Positions 34,052-44,930 of a stretch of DNA of 64,000 nucleotides are shown piece by piece (position 1 is the first letter of the stretch; each line of letters begins with the position of its first letter). Origin of the DNA: Platanthera guangdongensis (lineage: Eukaryota; Streptophyta; Magnoliopsida; Asparagales; Orchidaceae); NCBI GenBank assembly GCA_039583875.1, contig CM077153.1, forward strand, positions 65,852,482 through 65,916,481, read 5' to 3'. Under the pieces are notes generated by a model. That model worked only from the letters and a program-made list of their open reading frames with translations, was not told the origin of the DNA and did no database searches. The position numbers and the translations under genes are program-made.

Positions 34052-35563
34052 TGTTGGAACCCCACCTGTGTTTAGGATTTTGTCTAAGGTTCACTATTAG
34101 GGTTGCATAGAATGACCCCCCTTGTATAGTCTAGGGTCATAGGTCTTCATTAGATTATAGGATAGGTCAATAAGTCATATTGATCAGACCAAGCCCTCAG
34201 AAGACTTAAAAGATTGCAGAAACCAGAACAAGGCAAAAATTTCATGGTGAAGAAGACGTTCGACGATCTTCTATCTCTGTTCGACGAACTCTGATCTTCT
34301 ATCAGACTTTGAGTTCGACGATCTTTTATCTCTATTCGACGAACACTAATCTTCTATTAGACTTTGAGTTCGACGATCTTTTATCTCTGTTCGATGATCT
34401 TGGAGCCCAGTATGGAAAGCTGTATTTCAGTTCAAAATTCTTAGGGCTCAGCTCGACGAAAGAGAGGCTGAGTTCGACAATCCAGGATCTCAGATCGATG
34501 AAAATTGCTAGTTCAATATTTCCATTCTCTGCAGCTATTCCAAATTGTTTATGCTTATATTATTGCTTATATTGCTCTGAGTAATTAATGCTTAGATTCC
34601 CAAAATATAGTCGTTCATATGACATCATTAATTACTGGTTTTCACAGAGTCATTATACAGCTAATTCTTGGGACAGTAAAGGAATTAATTGATTACTATT
34701 CTAGCCGTTGTCCAAGTTCCAAAAATTTCAGCAGTCAATCAAGGCAATCAAATTAAATTAAAAAGACCAATTTGCTGCAGATGATACAGTGATGTTTTTT
34801 TTTAAAAAAACAGAGAACACACACACACAAGAAATTATTGAAGAAGAAGAGTTCTGCACTGTCTTCATCAAGTGTTCTTCTTCTAGCAAGCTTTCAAGAG
34901 ACAATAAACTTCATCTGTCTATAGTTTTTTGGAGAACTTTTTCAAGAAGACCTACTCACCCTGCAAAGCTCTCAATCTTCCTAAACAGATCTTCATCTCA
35001 GGGGGAGCTTTGACACCATCAAGGATCCACAAGTCTTCTCAATTGTTTTGAGAAAAGAGAAGACAATATATAGTTTTATTTCTTTCACCCCACTGTAAAC
35101 AGGGTTCTAACTCCCTTCCAAAGTTAAACACTTGGTTGTAATTCTCCTGATCAGAAGACTTGATTTGGTTTTTGGGCACCTGATCAAAAGCCTGAAGGGT
35201 TTCCTGATCTACCTGAATTAGATCTTGGGGTGACAGACACCTGAGCAAAAACTTGATTGGTGGCAGGGCACCTGATCAAAAACCTGAGTGGATTCCTACC
35301 AGGATGGTAGAAGAGTGAATGTATCCAAGTTTTAGGGGAACCACTATAAAATTCTTTTGTCGTCTGTGATGCTTTCTCTTTTTTATTGTGTGCTGCTTGC
35401 TGAATAGTTTAGTTTTATTTTTGCACTAACTGATTACACATATAAGTATTACTATTTAAATTCCATATTAAAAATCTAATAAGTTTTTAAAATACTCTAT
35501 TCACCCCCCTCTAGAGTTAAACAGATCTAACCCCTCTGGTGGTATCCTTCATACCATCCTTCA
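34052..35563 (+). repeat. 3' LTR of element E
   Basis: 1512 bp, starting TGTTGGAACCCC and ending CCATCCTTCA. The motif array is at 34255-34510. From 34673 on it matches the remnant 5' LTR, and it shows the uninterrupted target of element D at 34930-34942. Repeated CACCTGATCAAAAACCTGA units lie near 35170-35290. The 91-aa ORF here reflects the array. Confidence 0.9.
34255..34510. repeat. GTTCGACGATCTT / GTTCGACGAAC array in the LTR of E
   Basis: Three copies of a roughly 65-bp unit, GAGTTCGACGATCTTTTATC plus TGTTCGACGAAC, followed by looser copies. This part of the 5' LTR is lost. Confidence 0.85.
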
Positions 35564-36156
35564 GACTGACGTCGAAATGAGTCAACAAAAGTCAATAAAG
35601 TCAACGCAGTTCAAATTCGTTATGAGAAAGATGGATTTTGCCATTAAAGGCGCCGGCGATAACTGTTGCCGTACTCTGCATATGGTAGGTGGTAAATCAA
35701 CAATTAAGGCGCGGCCCACAACAAAAGAGCCGTTGATCGATGATCAATAAAAGAGAAAGATTGACTGGGTCGACAACAAGCAATTAGGATTTGCTGAATA
35801 CGAAAACAACCGATTTTTGTCTTCTCCCTCGCCATTAACATCGAGCCTATAGCAGAAGTTCTGATCAATCAACCTGAAATCACAAAGAGATAGCTGTTTG
35901 AATAAGATATAAACCTTCAGATTCATTGTCTTCAATAACAGATCAGAATCTTGATTCTGAGTTACTTCCAGCACAAGCAGCCCAGTACTGAAGACCTTGT
36001 CAACTTATTGTTATGAAGAAGATAGAGATGAAATATGCTCAGTCCGGGAAGACAGACACAGAAGTCTCTCTGGTGTCAAAACGAAAATCATCTTTTCTAT
36101 TTTCTATAGGATCCTTTTGGATCTGAGTTGTAGGCATGATCTATAAAGACTGAGAG
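35564..36156 (+). mobile_element. Remnant of copia-type LTR family H, left piece
   Basis: Begins directly at the end of element E, so its 5' end is missing. It has GTCAACGCAGTT/GTCGAAAT motifs near 35570-35620, a TATAAA near 35905, and GTAGGCATGATCTATAAAGACTGAGAG before the hairpin element. The sequence resumes at 38319. Confidence 0.6.
36152..36156. other. Target-site duplication of the 5S-derived hairpin element, left copy
   Basis: GAGAG here and at 38319-38323. Confidence 0.8.
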
Positions 36157-36212
36157 TGTAACGTCCCATTCCACCTTTCGCGGATCACAACACCACTAGG
36201 CCTTATGCGGAC

Positions 36213-37846
36213 TGAAAGTCCACCTAGTGTCGGCTATGTGCACCTATGGGGGGGGGAATAGGTGACGTGTGGTTCTTTTGCGGAATTTACAGATGTACCT
36301 GCACAATAAAAACAACAAACACAGCACACAGAATACACAGCAAATTTATAGTGGTTCCCCGACTTGGGTACATCCACTTTCCCCCTTCGACCTATCTCCC
36401 CAACAAGGGACGACTCGGTCACTTCACCAACGGGATTGAAATCCAATCCCTTCACTAACGGAAGGAGCCCTTCCACACGTGAGAGTCAACACTCCCACAA
36501 AACGGGTTGCACCCAACCCATACAACACGGAACAAAAGTTCCTTTACAACAAAGGTAAATATGGAATGTATATGAGATACAAACTTCTTTCAAAGTCTAC
36601 GGTGTTCCTCTTTGTTCGACGACGTATTCTTGAAGTCGATGAAGAGTTTACAACCTTGTTCCCTCTTGGAGAGGATCTCCCCGTAACCGGCGGCGGCAAC
36701 ACAAGCGGCGGCTAGCTTCGGGTTCGGCGGCTACGATGAAGAGCGGCTGCAGAACTTGGAGATCCAAACTTCGTAGCGAAGCAAACTCGGTCTACCAATG
36801 GTCACTCTAGGATCAGTCGTCTCGATCGATTCGGACGGGGAAGTTTTTCCCGGTCAACAAATCGAGAGACAAGAGATCTCCGGATAGACGCGTGAGACTC
36901 AAGCTTTGCTAAGCTTCTGTCACCGGAGATCGGGAAGAAGAGCGATCTGCAGCGGCGACCACTTGACGCGAGCGGCGGCGGCGGAGCGGAGCGATTTCGC
37001 GAATTTAGGGTTACGTCGAGGCTCGGTTTTCTTTCTCTCTTGTCCGTCATTTACTGTTCAAAATACCCATGTATTTATACTGTAGTATTCTCAAAGATGA
37101 CCGTTTGTGGGACCCACAAAAGAAATCCCCAAAATCCGGTTCAAACTAATCCAGAAGCAGAATCCGGTTCAGCAGCATTCTGAGAAAAGGCCAAGTCAAA
37201 ATCGGCGAGAATCGCAGACGATTCTCGACGAATCGGCGAGAATCACCAAGTGATTCTCGACGATTCGTCGAGAATCGTTTGTGATTCTCGTCGAATCACT
37301 TGTCGATTCTCAACGAATTTTACTTTATACATGGGCTGCTTGACCACTGGTTCGGCGGGAATCACAAGTGATTCTCGCCGAATCTTACTTGGCACTATTT
37401 TGAGATGGCCAAAAGGAGTCGGCGAGAATCACTGATGATTCTCGTCGATTCGGCGAGAATCACCAATGATTCTCGCCAATTCGGCGAGAATCACTTGGTG
37501 ATTCTCGTCGAATTTGCCTTGGACGATTTTTCGTCTTCCACCTAGGAGCTGCTCCTTGATCCTCCATGCTCCTTGTCTTCTCTTGCATATGAGCGGCCCT
37601 GTACTTGAAAGTAAGTGCACTCCAATAGAGAGAGTACACATAGGCCAACACACTGATCTGCTCAACGAGGGATTACGTCGTGCAGACCCGTGTATATTGA
37701 CCTACTGCACCCTGACATTGGTGTGCACTTAGCGTGGAGAAACTGCAAGTACAACTTGAAAGAGTTTATCAAATACATTGTGAATTCATCTTAGCTTGAC
37801 AGGTGGCTTCCTCAAATCTAGGTAATCGTGGATACAATACCCAACA
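36213..37846 (-). mobile_element. Solo LTR of family D
   Basis: 1634 bp with the same ends as the LTRs of element D (TGAAAGTCC .. CCCAACA on the plus strand), flanked by CGGAC on both sides (36208-36212, 37847-37851). No internal sequence is present, so the element was reduced to one LTR by recombination between its ends. It is more diverged from the two D LTRs than they are from each other. The palindromic array is at 37200-37515, with CTCGACGATTCGTCGAG at 37256-37272. A TATAAATA lies on the minus strand near 37068-37080. Confidence 0.93.
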
Positions 37847-37967
37847 CGGACCGTTATCGGGCTCCAGCTAAAGCACCCCAACCCCTCTCCAGCCCAATGG
37901 CAGGTTGTGTGTGGCCACAACCTCCCTTTGATGAGGCAAACTCGATAGTCAAGCGAGCAGAACAGGG

Positions 37968-38030
37968 ATTTCCCAGGAGGTCACCCATCCCAGTACTACT
38001 CCAGTCCGAGTATGCTTAACTATAGAGTTT
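37968..38030 (-). pseudogene. 5S rRNA-like segment, left arm of the hairpin element
   Basis: The minus strand reads GCATACTCGGACTGGAGTAG and GATGGGTGACCTCCTGGGAA. These match the 3' half of plant 5S rRNA, including the internal promoter box C region. It is better preserved at this end (CTCCTGGGAA) than the right arm. Confidence 0.8.
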
Positions 38031-38089
38031 TCCAACTTCTCATCACCAATTAAGCTACGGCTCAATTGGTGATGAGAAGTTGGAAAACT

Positions 38090-38157
38090 CCATAGTTAAG
38101 CGTGCTCGGGCTGGAGTAGTATTAGATGGGTGACCTCTTGTGAAGTCCCCGTGGTGC
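38090..38157 (+). pseudogene. 5S rRNA-like segment, right arm of the hairpin element
   Basis: AGTTAAGCGTGCTCGGGC, GAGTAGTATTAGATGGGTGA and GAAGTCCCCGTG follow plant 5S rRNA in order. The first half of a 5S gene is absent, so this is not a functional rRNA gene. The RNA polymerase III box A-like and box C-like parts are present. Confidence 0.85.
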
Positions 38158-38318
38158 GCGCTTGACTATCGAGTTTGCCTCATCAAAAGGAGGCTGTGAC
38201 CACAAACAACCCTCCAGTGGGCTGGAGAGGGGTTGGGGTGTTTGGGCTGCAGCCCGGTAACGGTCCGCGTAAGTCCTAGTGGTGTTGTGATCCACGAAAG
38301 GTGGAACGGGACGTTACA

Positions 38319-38838
38319 GAGAGTGTAGCATTCCTGTGAGAAACTGAGTTGTAGGCCTGATCTATAAAGGCTGAGAGTGTAGGATTCCTGTGAGATTCTT
38401 AGTTGTAGGCCTGTGTTATAAAGGCTGAGGTAGGATCATTTGTGATCTTAGTGTAGGTTCCATTTTGGATCTGAGTGTAGGGCTGAGGCCTGAGTTGTAG
38501 GATCCTTTGGATCTGAGGTAGGTCTTAGTGCCCGAGTGATATGTCTTGGAGATGACTGAGAGGTCCTACAGGATCTGTGTTGTAAGCTCTTAGGAGCAGA
38601 GTGTTGGTGTTATGCCTCATCTAACACACTGTTAGAGAGGTGGGAAGGATAGTTAGCGTACCTAAGATTAGGGAACCACTATAAATCAACTGTGTCATCT
38701 GTGATTGATCTTGAAAGCCAAACTAACCTAATCACTAAACACAACAAATTCAGTTAAGGTTTAAATAAGTCAAAAAATGACCAAAAACCTATTCACCCTC
38801 CTCTAGGTGTTTAGCTAACTTTGAAAACAAGACTTTCA
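38319..38838 (+). mobile_element. Remnant of copia-type LTR family H, right piece, with internal tandem repeat
   Basis: Repeats of GAGTTGTAGGCCTGATCTATAA plus GCTGAGAGTGTAG at about 48-bp spacing (38336-38440), then CATTCACCCTCCTCTAGG and an end at ..GACTTTCA (38838). The end resembles the inner edge of the inverse LTR at 58051. No primer site follows, so this is a solo LTR or a truncated copy. Confidence 0.6.
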
Positions 38839-38869
38839 GTTAGCTATATCATGCTTCGTTAGGGATACC

Positions 38870-39500
38870 ATTACAACTTTGATGATCTTTTGAGGAAAGC
38901 AGTGCTGCCCTGCGCGTACATGTACGACTGATCATCTTAATCTGTGACCCTTAAACTCCTTGGTACTCTCAAGTAGTGCCTACAGGGGCCCACAGTTATC
39001 TTAATCTCTTGAGGAAAGCAATACTGTCCTGCGCACACCTGCCCAATTGATCAATTTAATCTGCATCCATAGGCATGCGAGCAGTGGTTCCATCTCACTT
39101 GTTGAGATAAAACAACTTTGATGATCACTTGAGGAAAGCAATGTTGCCCTTCTCGCACCAGCCTACTTGATCATCCTTGACTATACGTCTCTCTTTTCAT
39201 CCCCAACTACATCTGAAATGCCTGTGCATGCAGTTCAAGTCTAGGCGCCCAATCAGCTCTGTCGCGTGTTTACGGGGATATGTTATAACTTTTGTGACCA
39301 CTTGAGGAAAGCAATACTGCCCCGTGCGCACCTGCCCACTTGATCACCTTAGTCTGTAACTCTTCTTTTTTCCTTACCATCAGTTCACAGATAACTTCTC
39401 TCAAACCGCGGTAGCCACTCATTTGTTAAATAATGCAGTTTTGACGAACTCTTAAGGAAATGCAGCCTTGCACACACCTGTACAATTAATCATCTCAAAC
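38870..39500. repeat. Five diverged copies of a TTGAGGAAAGCAATACTGCCC-type unit
   Basis: Units begin near 38889, 39005, 39121, 39303 and 39450. Each reads roughly TTGAGGAAAGCAATACTGCC, then TGCGCACACCTGCCCA, then CTTGATCATC, and most are preceded by TTTGATGATC. The flanking GATGATC/GATCATC pair could close each unit into a stem. No protein frame is maintained between copies. I do not recognise the family. Confidence 0.65.
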
Positions 39501-40373
39501 TGTAGGTCCAAATCGTTGGATGACAAATTGGCTGAGGCCGCTGGCCTAAATTGTCTTAACTGCACGGATTAGCTACTTTATCAATTTTTGCGGCCTGAAT
39601 CATCCTGTATTTATTAATTTTAAGGCCTGAATTCATGTTAATCAAACATTGCGGTCTGGGTTAAATTATTTCCTACGATTTACGCTGGATACCTTTTCAA
39701 TTTGGCCATTCCATCAATTATTGCGCTCAATAATTGTAGCATGATTAATCTTGTCATATTGGAGATAGCAAAATGCAGAGTCAGGCTCTATTTGTTTGGG
39801 CGTTTCGGAGCTCCGTTTTGTGCAAACGCTGCCGGAAGGCGGGTAAACAAATGAACCTCCGGCGGCGTTTGCTCCGTTTCAATCCCAATTGTTCATCAAC
39901 CACGGTTGAGGTGGTCAAAAGTTGCAGACAACATTATCATATTTAGTTCACTTCAGGCATTATTAACCTGCAGTCTCAATGGCTAATCTTTGTTATTTTG
40001 GAAGTTAACCTTGTTGCGGCTTGATGCTGCTAATATTACGATCTCGATTGCCCGAGACTCGGATCATTTAAACAATTTTATTGAGTTGTTCATCTCACAA
40101 GGTTATACAAAGGGGCATCTAGCAAAATCGCAGATGCCTCCGAAAAAATCTATCTACTTGGCTATACGGTTACATTGAACTTGAAAGACTATATAATAAA
40201 TATGAACCGGTAAATGACAAACCGCATGAGTAAAAATCATTTCACAAAAAACTGCAACTAGAATGGAGGTAACTGTATCTTTCATGAAAATGTTCAAAAA
40301 ATTTCATCTATAAACTCTCGCGGTTAACAAAAAATAGACTGTCGAGCCTTTCAATTTTTTTTAATATATTCAT
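39501..40373. other. Unassigned sequence
   Basis: No gene recognised. 39786-39885 contains a GC-rich imperfect inverted stretch (TTTGTTTGGGCG .. GGCGGCGTTTGCTCCG) that may be the end of a small DNA element; no partner end or TSD was found. A 62-aa ORF at 39990 has no recognisable features. Confidence 0.4.
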
Positions 40374-41104
40374 CTAATCCCCCGATCTGAGGTTTTTGGC
40401 TGCAGGTGGTCCCTCAGAAGTTTCAGAACCATCAATGTCAACTAAAGGAGAATAACCCTTACTTGGCAAGCTGGAGTCTGAAGCTGTTTTGCTGCCATCA
40501 CTACTATCATCTTCTCGATATTTGCTTGGGGGCGTCATGTCACTGGAACTATCAGATTCATCAGATGTGGACCTCGAGATCTTCAACTTATGGCCGCCAG
40601 TATTTGACTCATCATCATCTGCATTTTTACCCCCTCTTCTCCCTCCTCTTTTTCTTTTTCTTCTTCTTCTTCTTCTTCTTCTTCTCCTTCTCCTTCTTCG
40701 TCTTCTTCTTCTTCAGGTTCTTCCCCAACCTTGGCTTTTCCCTTGGCCACGCGATTCATCGCGGCTACTATTTTCTTGCATTTATGAAAGAGCTCATCAA
40801 AAGAAGTATTCTCATAACCTTCTTTGACGCGACCCAGTTCGTAGAATCGATGAACATCATCTTTGACCGTTTCCTTTCTGATGGGGATGTGTCCTGGAAG
40901 GTATAGTTGTCTGGATCATATGCTGCCTGTAAAGAAACACGCAAGCTCAATTCATGTACTGTAAAGATTTAAGTCGAAGTGATCAAAAATATCTTACCGA
41001 TTCTTTCTTCTTCAGTTGAGCGGTCTCTTCCTCTAACCGCTCCACCTTCTCTTAGAGCGTAGCCTTGTACCTCATCACCTCCTTTAGGGCACAACCCATA
41101 TAGT
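40374..41104 (-). pseudogene. 3' exons of a 'putative gypsy-type transposon' family protein, split by a solo LTR
   Basis: Minus-strand coding remnant that continues from 52252. Across the insertion the frame is unbroken: ..NSLLTSHY, then MGCALKEVMRYKATL, a stop (41055), EKVERLEEETAQLKKKES. A plausible intron follows (GTAAGATATTTT .. TTTCTTTACAG, about 41002-40927). The next exon reads FYELGRVKEGYENTSFDELF and HKCKKIVAAMNRVAKGK, then a Glu-rich tract encoded by a GAA/GAG repeat (40640-40720), a frame change, and SKGYSPLVDIDGSETSEGPP ending at 40374. Coiled-coil then acidic tail is typical of this transposon-associated family. An in-frame TGA near 40915 and the frame change make it a pseudogene. 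Confidence 0.6.
41100..41104. other. Target-site duplication of solo LTR family A, left copy
   Basis: ATAGT here and at 52247-52251. Confidence 0.88.
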
Positions 41105-41771
41105 TGTAAGACCCCCCACCCGAAATACAAAACATGGCACGAAGGGGGTCTTATGCCCAGAATAGCCGTCTTGCGGTAGCATTAGCACACGGGCTAACCT
41201 GTACCACAAGTCTCCTATTCCACCGGCAACATCCAATATCAATCAATGTCAACCCGACCAAAATATAATTTAGAAGTCAATCCACACATAAGCATAAATA
41301 GTCCAAAAGTATAACAAGTCAAGAAACTACTACAAGCTTCTAAAATATCAGAGTACAACTAATAAATGCCCAAAGGTTACATCAAAGTCTCTCAAAACTC
41401 ACATCGATGACTGACGGTAGCGACGGTACCGTCCCTTCAGGCCCCGTCGTCCTGGCCTGGCTGTCCTGTTGCATAATCTGCGGCTGCTCTACCTGCGGGG
41501 CTTTCTCATAGAAAGGAAGACGTAGAAACCGTTAGTCAAAAATACTAAGTGGCTTCATATCCGCTCCCCCGGCGACTCCTCGGCACCGGGCAGAGAAAGG
41601 AATCAGGGTACAGTATATAATAAGTAATATGAGTAGGTACAAGCAGGTGGAATAAGTACATATAATGTGAGCAGTAAAAGAGGAAATGTGTAACATGATT
41701 AATAGCAGTCTACACTAGAAAGTCTACATAAGTTATACCAAACATCTAGTATAGAGTTCTAAAATAGGAAA

Positions 41772-41876
41772 GTAACTTAACTTATAAGGATGCCCATATA
41801 AGCTTATAAGTTAAGGATCAGTTTAACATAAAGTAACTCATCGTATAAGAGTTCCCATACAAACTTATACGATGAG
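41772..41876. repeat. Two adjacent stem-loops in the solo family-A LTR
   Basis: CTTAACTTATAAG .. CTTATAAGTTAAG and CTCATCGTATAAG .. CTTATACGATGAG, each with a short loop. They correspond to 3826-3927. Confidence 0.8.
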
Positions 41877-43100
41877 GATCTTATTATGCAATGTGTTGTA
41901 ATGGTATGTATGCAATGTAATGACTCACCCATGATCTCACACATGCAACCGCTATGTCGACACAGACTTGTAGTTCCCACTTTTTGAGCAGGTAGCTAAC
42001 CTCCAAAGCATCAACCGCCGTGGCCAGGCGGTGACAGTAGAGCGGGCTTCTCTACTACTAAGCGGGTATCCACACTACTTCGCTTAGGCCTCCGTACGCC
42101 TCAACGCTAAGAATACAACAACGGAGGCCCATGCGTACTACGGCCCAGCAGGAGTCTCGGGTAGATGTGCACCGAGAACCAAGCCAGGAACTGGCCTTGT
42201 GTGACACGGAAGGATCCTCAGAAAAAGCACGAGGACCAAGCCCAATCGTTCACTTGGCACGGAAGGAGCCCCGGGACATGAACACCGAGGACCAAGCCCA
42301 ACCACCCAAAGTCTCTCTGTCAACTCCCGTCGGTGTGACGACTAGCGAGCCCGTAGACCTGTCACACTATCCTTAACCCAGGATTACGACACCGCATGTC
42401 GACTCACACCACATGCAATTTTCACATTATCGTGACACGGAAGGAGCCTCGGAGAAAGCACGAGGACCAAGCCCAACCATCCACTCGGCACGGAAGGAGC
42501 CCCGGGTAATGGACACCGAGGACAAAGCCCAACCATCCATCTATGTTGCATCTCAGCATTACCCGAATCAATGCGGTCTATAAGACTATCTACAACCTAT
42601 ATTCACGTAAGTCTTACATAATCGATTACCATGCTTTAATCAAGTTCAATCATTCGTGCGCACATGAATCAATAATCTAAATAACAACCATCGTTTGTTC
42701 ATAACAATCACCACCGATCGGGTATACAAATCCGAGTCAATCTTATCAATAATTGACATATTACCGTTGTCGTTACGTCCTCAATATTACTCGTATTGAA
42801 ATCATTCTAATCTCATTAACACGTCAAAACATTCGTTCACTAATTTCTACCAAATAGATTTGTTCAAGTGCAATTTACTTCTCCATTTATTTATGTGTGA
42901 TCCATCCAACAATTTCATCACTCGTTAAACTATGACATTTAAACATAAGGAATTCTCCAGCCCTTACGTCAATTAGTTATAATGTCTCTACCGAATTCAA
43001 TTCCAATGCTATACCATACCCAGAATTTTAAGCATAGAACACCATCAGGACAGCACCTTCGACCGGAGATTTCCGAGGCTACAAAAATCTGGTGAAAGCG

Positions 43101-43105
43101 TGTAA
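43101..43105. other. Target-site duplication of copia element F, left copy
   Basis: TGTAA here and at 50924-50928. Joining the flanks restores continuous LTR-A sequence. Confidence 0.9.
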
Positions 43106-44920
43106 TGTTAAATTTTCTCAAGGTGATTAGCAAGATAGCCTAAAGCCAAATTAATATTCTCAGAACTATCCAGTTAACATCTTGATCATGCCGAAGCCCA
43201 AGAGCAAGCTTAACACCAAACACAAAGGGAAGCACAAACAGGTCTTATATTCATTCACACTTCTTTACAAGGCGAGGTATACATAGCGAGACATGATTTC
43301 GCTAGTACACAAGCTATAAATAAAAAGAACAAAACAAGCCAGACGGACAACACTGGAGACCGCCTAGTCCGCCAAGGTCGCCGAAGCCGCCCGAGCTGCA
43401 ACTGCTACAAGCCGAATAACACACGAAGTCCGCCGAGACCGCAAGGTCAAGCGGACACACCATTATTCGCTGCCTGCTGAAGAATTGAGGAACCGACCGC
43501 CTACCCGCCTGAGACCGGCGGACAGGTTATTGGAACTTGATCAAGCTGAAGCAGAAAACTGACAAGCTGCAGAAGCGACTAGATGAGACCGCAGAGACCA
43601 CACACTTCAATGCCCAACTCCTGGCTCCTTGAAGCTAGTCGCGTGACCTGCACATAGCAAACCGTCAGCACTACTCAACCCACACGAACAGAAAACCGCA
43701 GACCGCAACACTTGCCCAAGCCCAACTTACTGTTCACTCTGTTACTGTATACGTGCCGGGGGGATTCTATTTATAGCCGAGGTGAGGAGTGTGGTCACCA
43801 CCCTAGTGCATAGAATCACCACCCCAGCCCGCACACTAGAAAAACATCCGTCCGCTGAGTCCTCAAAGACTTAGCTGGATTCCAAGAAAACTGCCAGGAG
43901 CAAGACACCGATGTTCACTACCAGACGACCTTATACTAGACCTCTCACACTGTGCGGACCAGGTACAGTCCGCACAATATGCACACATCATCACATGGAC
44001 AGCCACAACTCCTTCAGTGACAGTCCGCACATACAAGAGGCAGTCCGCACAGAACAAGAGCAATGCCTCCATTCGCCACAAGTCCACGACCAAAGGCAGA
44101 CCGCCCGATCAACAGCGGACTTGGCAGATACTGCAGACACACTAGACTTGTCACAGAATGTGACCAAGTCCAGTAAATCACCAAAGGCCTAGCGCGAGCT
44201 CGGCAAACAAGGCCCAGTTCGCCAATACCCGAAGCAGATCGCCAATTCCACCAAGGTAAGCAGCTCGCCAATTCCACCAAGGTAAGCAGCTCGCCAATTG
44301 CACCATGGTAAGCAGATCGCCAATACTACTCGCACAGCTGCCCAAACAAACGGCCAACTGCCGGACTCCGACACCAGTCCGCGCAGTCCTCCACAGTAAC
44401 TAACACCTGCTGTATCACCAGAGCTTGGCAAGGGCTACAACCAAACTCTAAGGTCATTCCGCCACAGCGGACACCGCGGACACGCCAGTCCACAAGCCTC
44501 CCGCGGATAAGGCACCCAATCCGCCAGTTAACATAAGCTTACAACACACAAGGCCGCTGAACAGAGCATTGCCTACAGCCCGCAAATCGCAGTCCGCTCA
44601 GTCCATTTCGCCAGGCCCGACATCCTTGGCCATAGGCCAACCAAGCCGCACAACAGACCAATCAAGCCGCATATCAGGCCGCATAGGCCGCTCCTCAACA
44701 GCCAAGCCAACAAGATAGCCAACACCCAGGCCGCAACCCATAGTCCTCCTAGGCAGCGGACTCAGACCGCTCAGGCCACACAAGCTACTCTTCAACATCC
44801 AAGCCAGCCAAGGTTACCAGGCCGCACCAGGAGTCCGCCCAGGCCGCGGACTCAGTCTGCACAGGCCGCTTAGACCGCCCGGCCTGTCCATCACCCACTT
44901 CCACTTCATAAATTTCAACA
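43106..44920 (-). repeat. 3' LTR of element F
   Basis: 1815 bp. On the minus strand it starts TGTTGAAATTT and ends AAATTTAACA. It is rich in CAGTCCGC/GCGGACT, AGGCCGC and CACCAAGGTAAGCAGCTCGC units (43320-43520 and 44200-44880). A TATA box (CTATAAATAG, minus) lies at 43768-43777. ORFs in this LTR are recurrent but carry no known domain. Confidence 0.93.
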
Positions 44921-44930
44921 CTCCCCCTTT
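44921..44930 (-). other. Polypurine tract of element F
   Basis: AAAGGGGGAG on the minus strand, directly before the 3' LTR. Confidence 0.85.

Larger units (their letters stand above)
15381..35563 (+). mobile_element. Sirevirus-like copia element E (5'-truncated, carrying nested element D)
   Basis: Order of parts: remnant 5' LTR (15381-15646 and 24335-24960), primer site, gag, in-frame TAA, protease, integrase, RT, RNase H, motif array, envelope-like ORF, polypurine tract, 3' LTR. A third ORF after RNase H in a copia element is the mark of Sireviruses. Gag-pol lies in one frame except for a single frameshift near 29165, but has about ten extra stops, so E is inactive. The first about 620 bp of the 5' LTR are missing by comparison with the 3' LTR. 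Element D is inserted in the remnant 5' LTR. Confidence 0.85.
36157..38318. mobile_element. 5S-rRNA-derived terminal inverted-repeat (hairpin) element, Cassandra-like
   Basis: The left end TGTAACGTCCCATTCCACCT is the inverted copy of the right end AGGTGGAACGGGACGTTACA. With the solo LTR and its TSD removed (36213-37851), the element is about 523 bp: two arms of about 255 bp around a short loop (about 38050-38064, TAAGCTACGGCTCA). Each arm contains a 5S rRNA-like segment. It is flanked by the 5-bp repeat GAGAG, so it inserted as one unit. Cassandra TRIM elements carry 5S rRNA sequence in LTRs with TGT..ACA ends, and two such LTRs head to head would give this structure. No coding capacity. Confidence 0.82.

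Noticed and set aside
38090..38157. Functional 5S rRNA gene
   Set aside because: Only the 3' half is present, with changes, in a mirrored copy inside a mobile hairpin element.
36157..38318. 5S-derived SINE
   Set aside because: No A-rich tail. Ends are inverted TGTAACG/CGTTACA and the TSD is exactly 5 bp, which points to LTR-type integration.
39786..39885. Possible small DNA transposon end
   Set aside because: GC-rich imperfect inverted sequence, but no matching second terminus or target duplication was found.
40655..40720. Leu/Phe-rich plus-strand ORFs (40406-40906) with an apparent membrane segment
   Set aside because: The hydrophobic run is the antisense of a GAA/GAG repeat encoding poly-Glu in the minus-strand pseudogene.
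43911..44431. Repeated ORFs in both LTRs of element F (also 49857-50844)
   Set aside because: They recur because the LTR is duplicated. The frames follow the GTCCGC-rich motif groups and have no recognisable domain.
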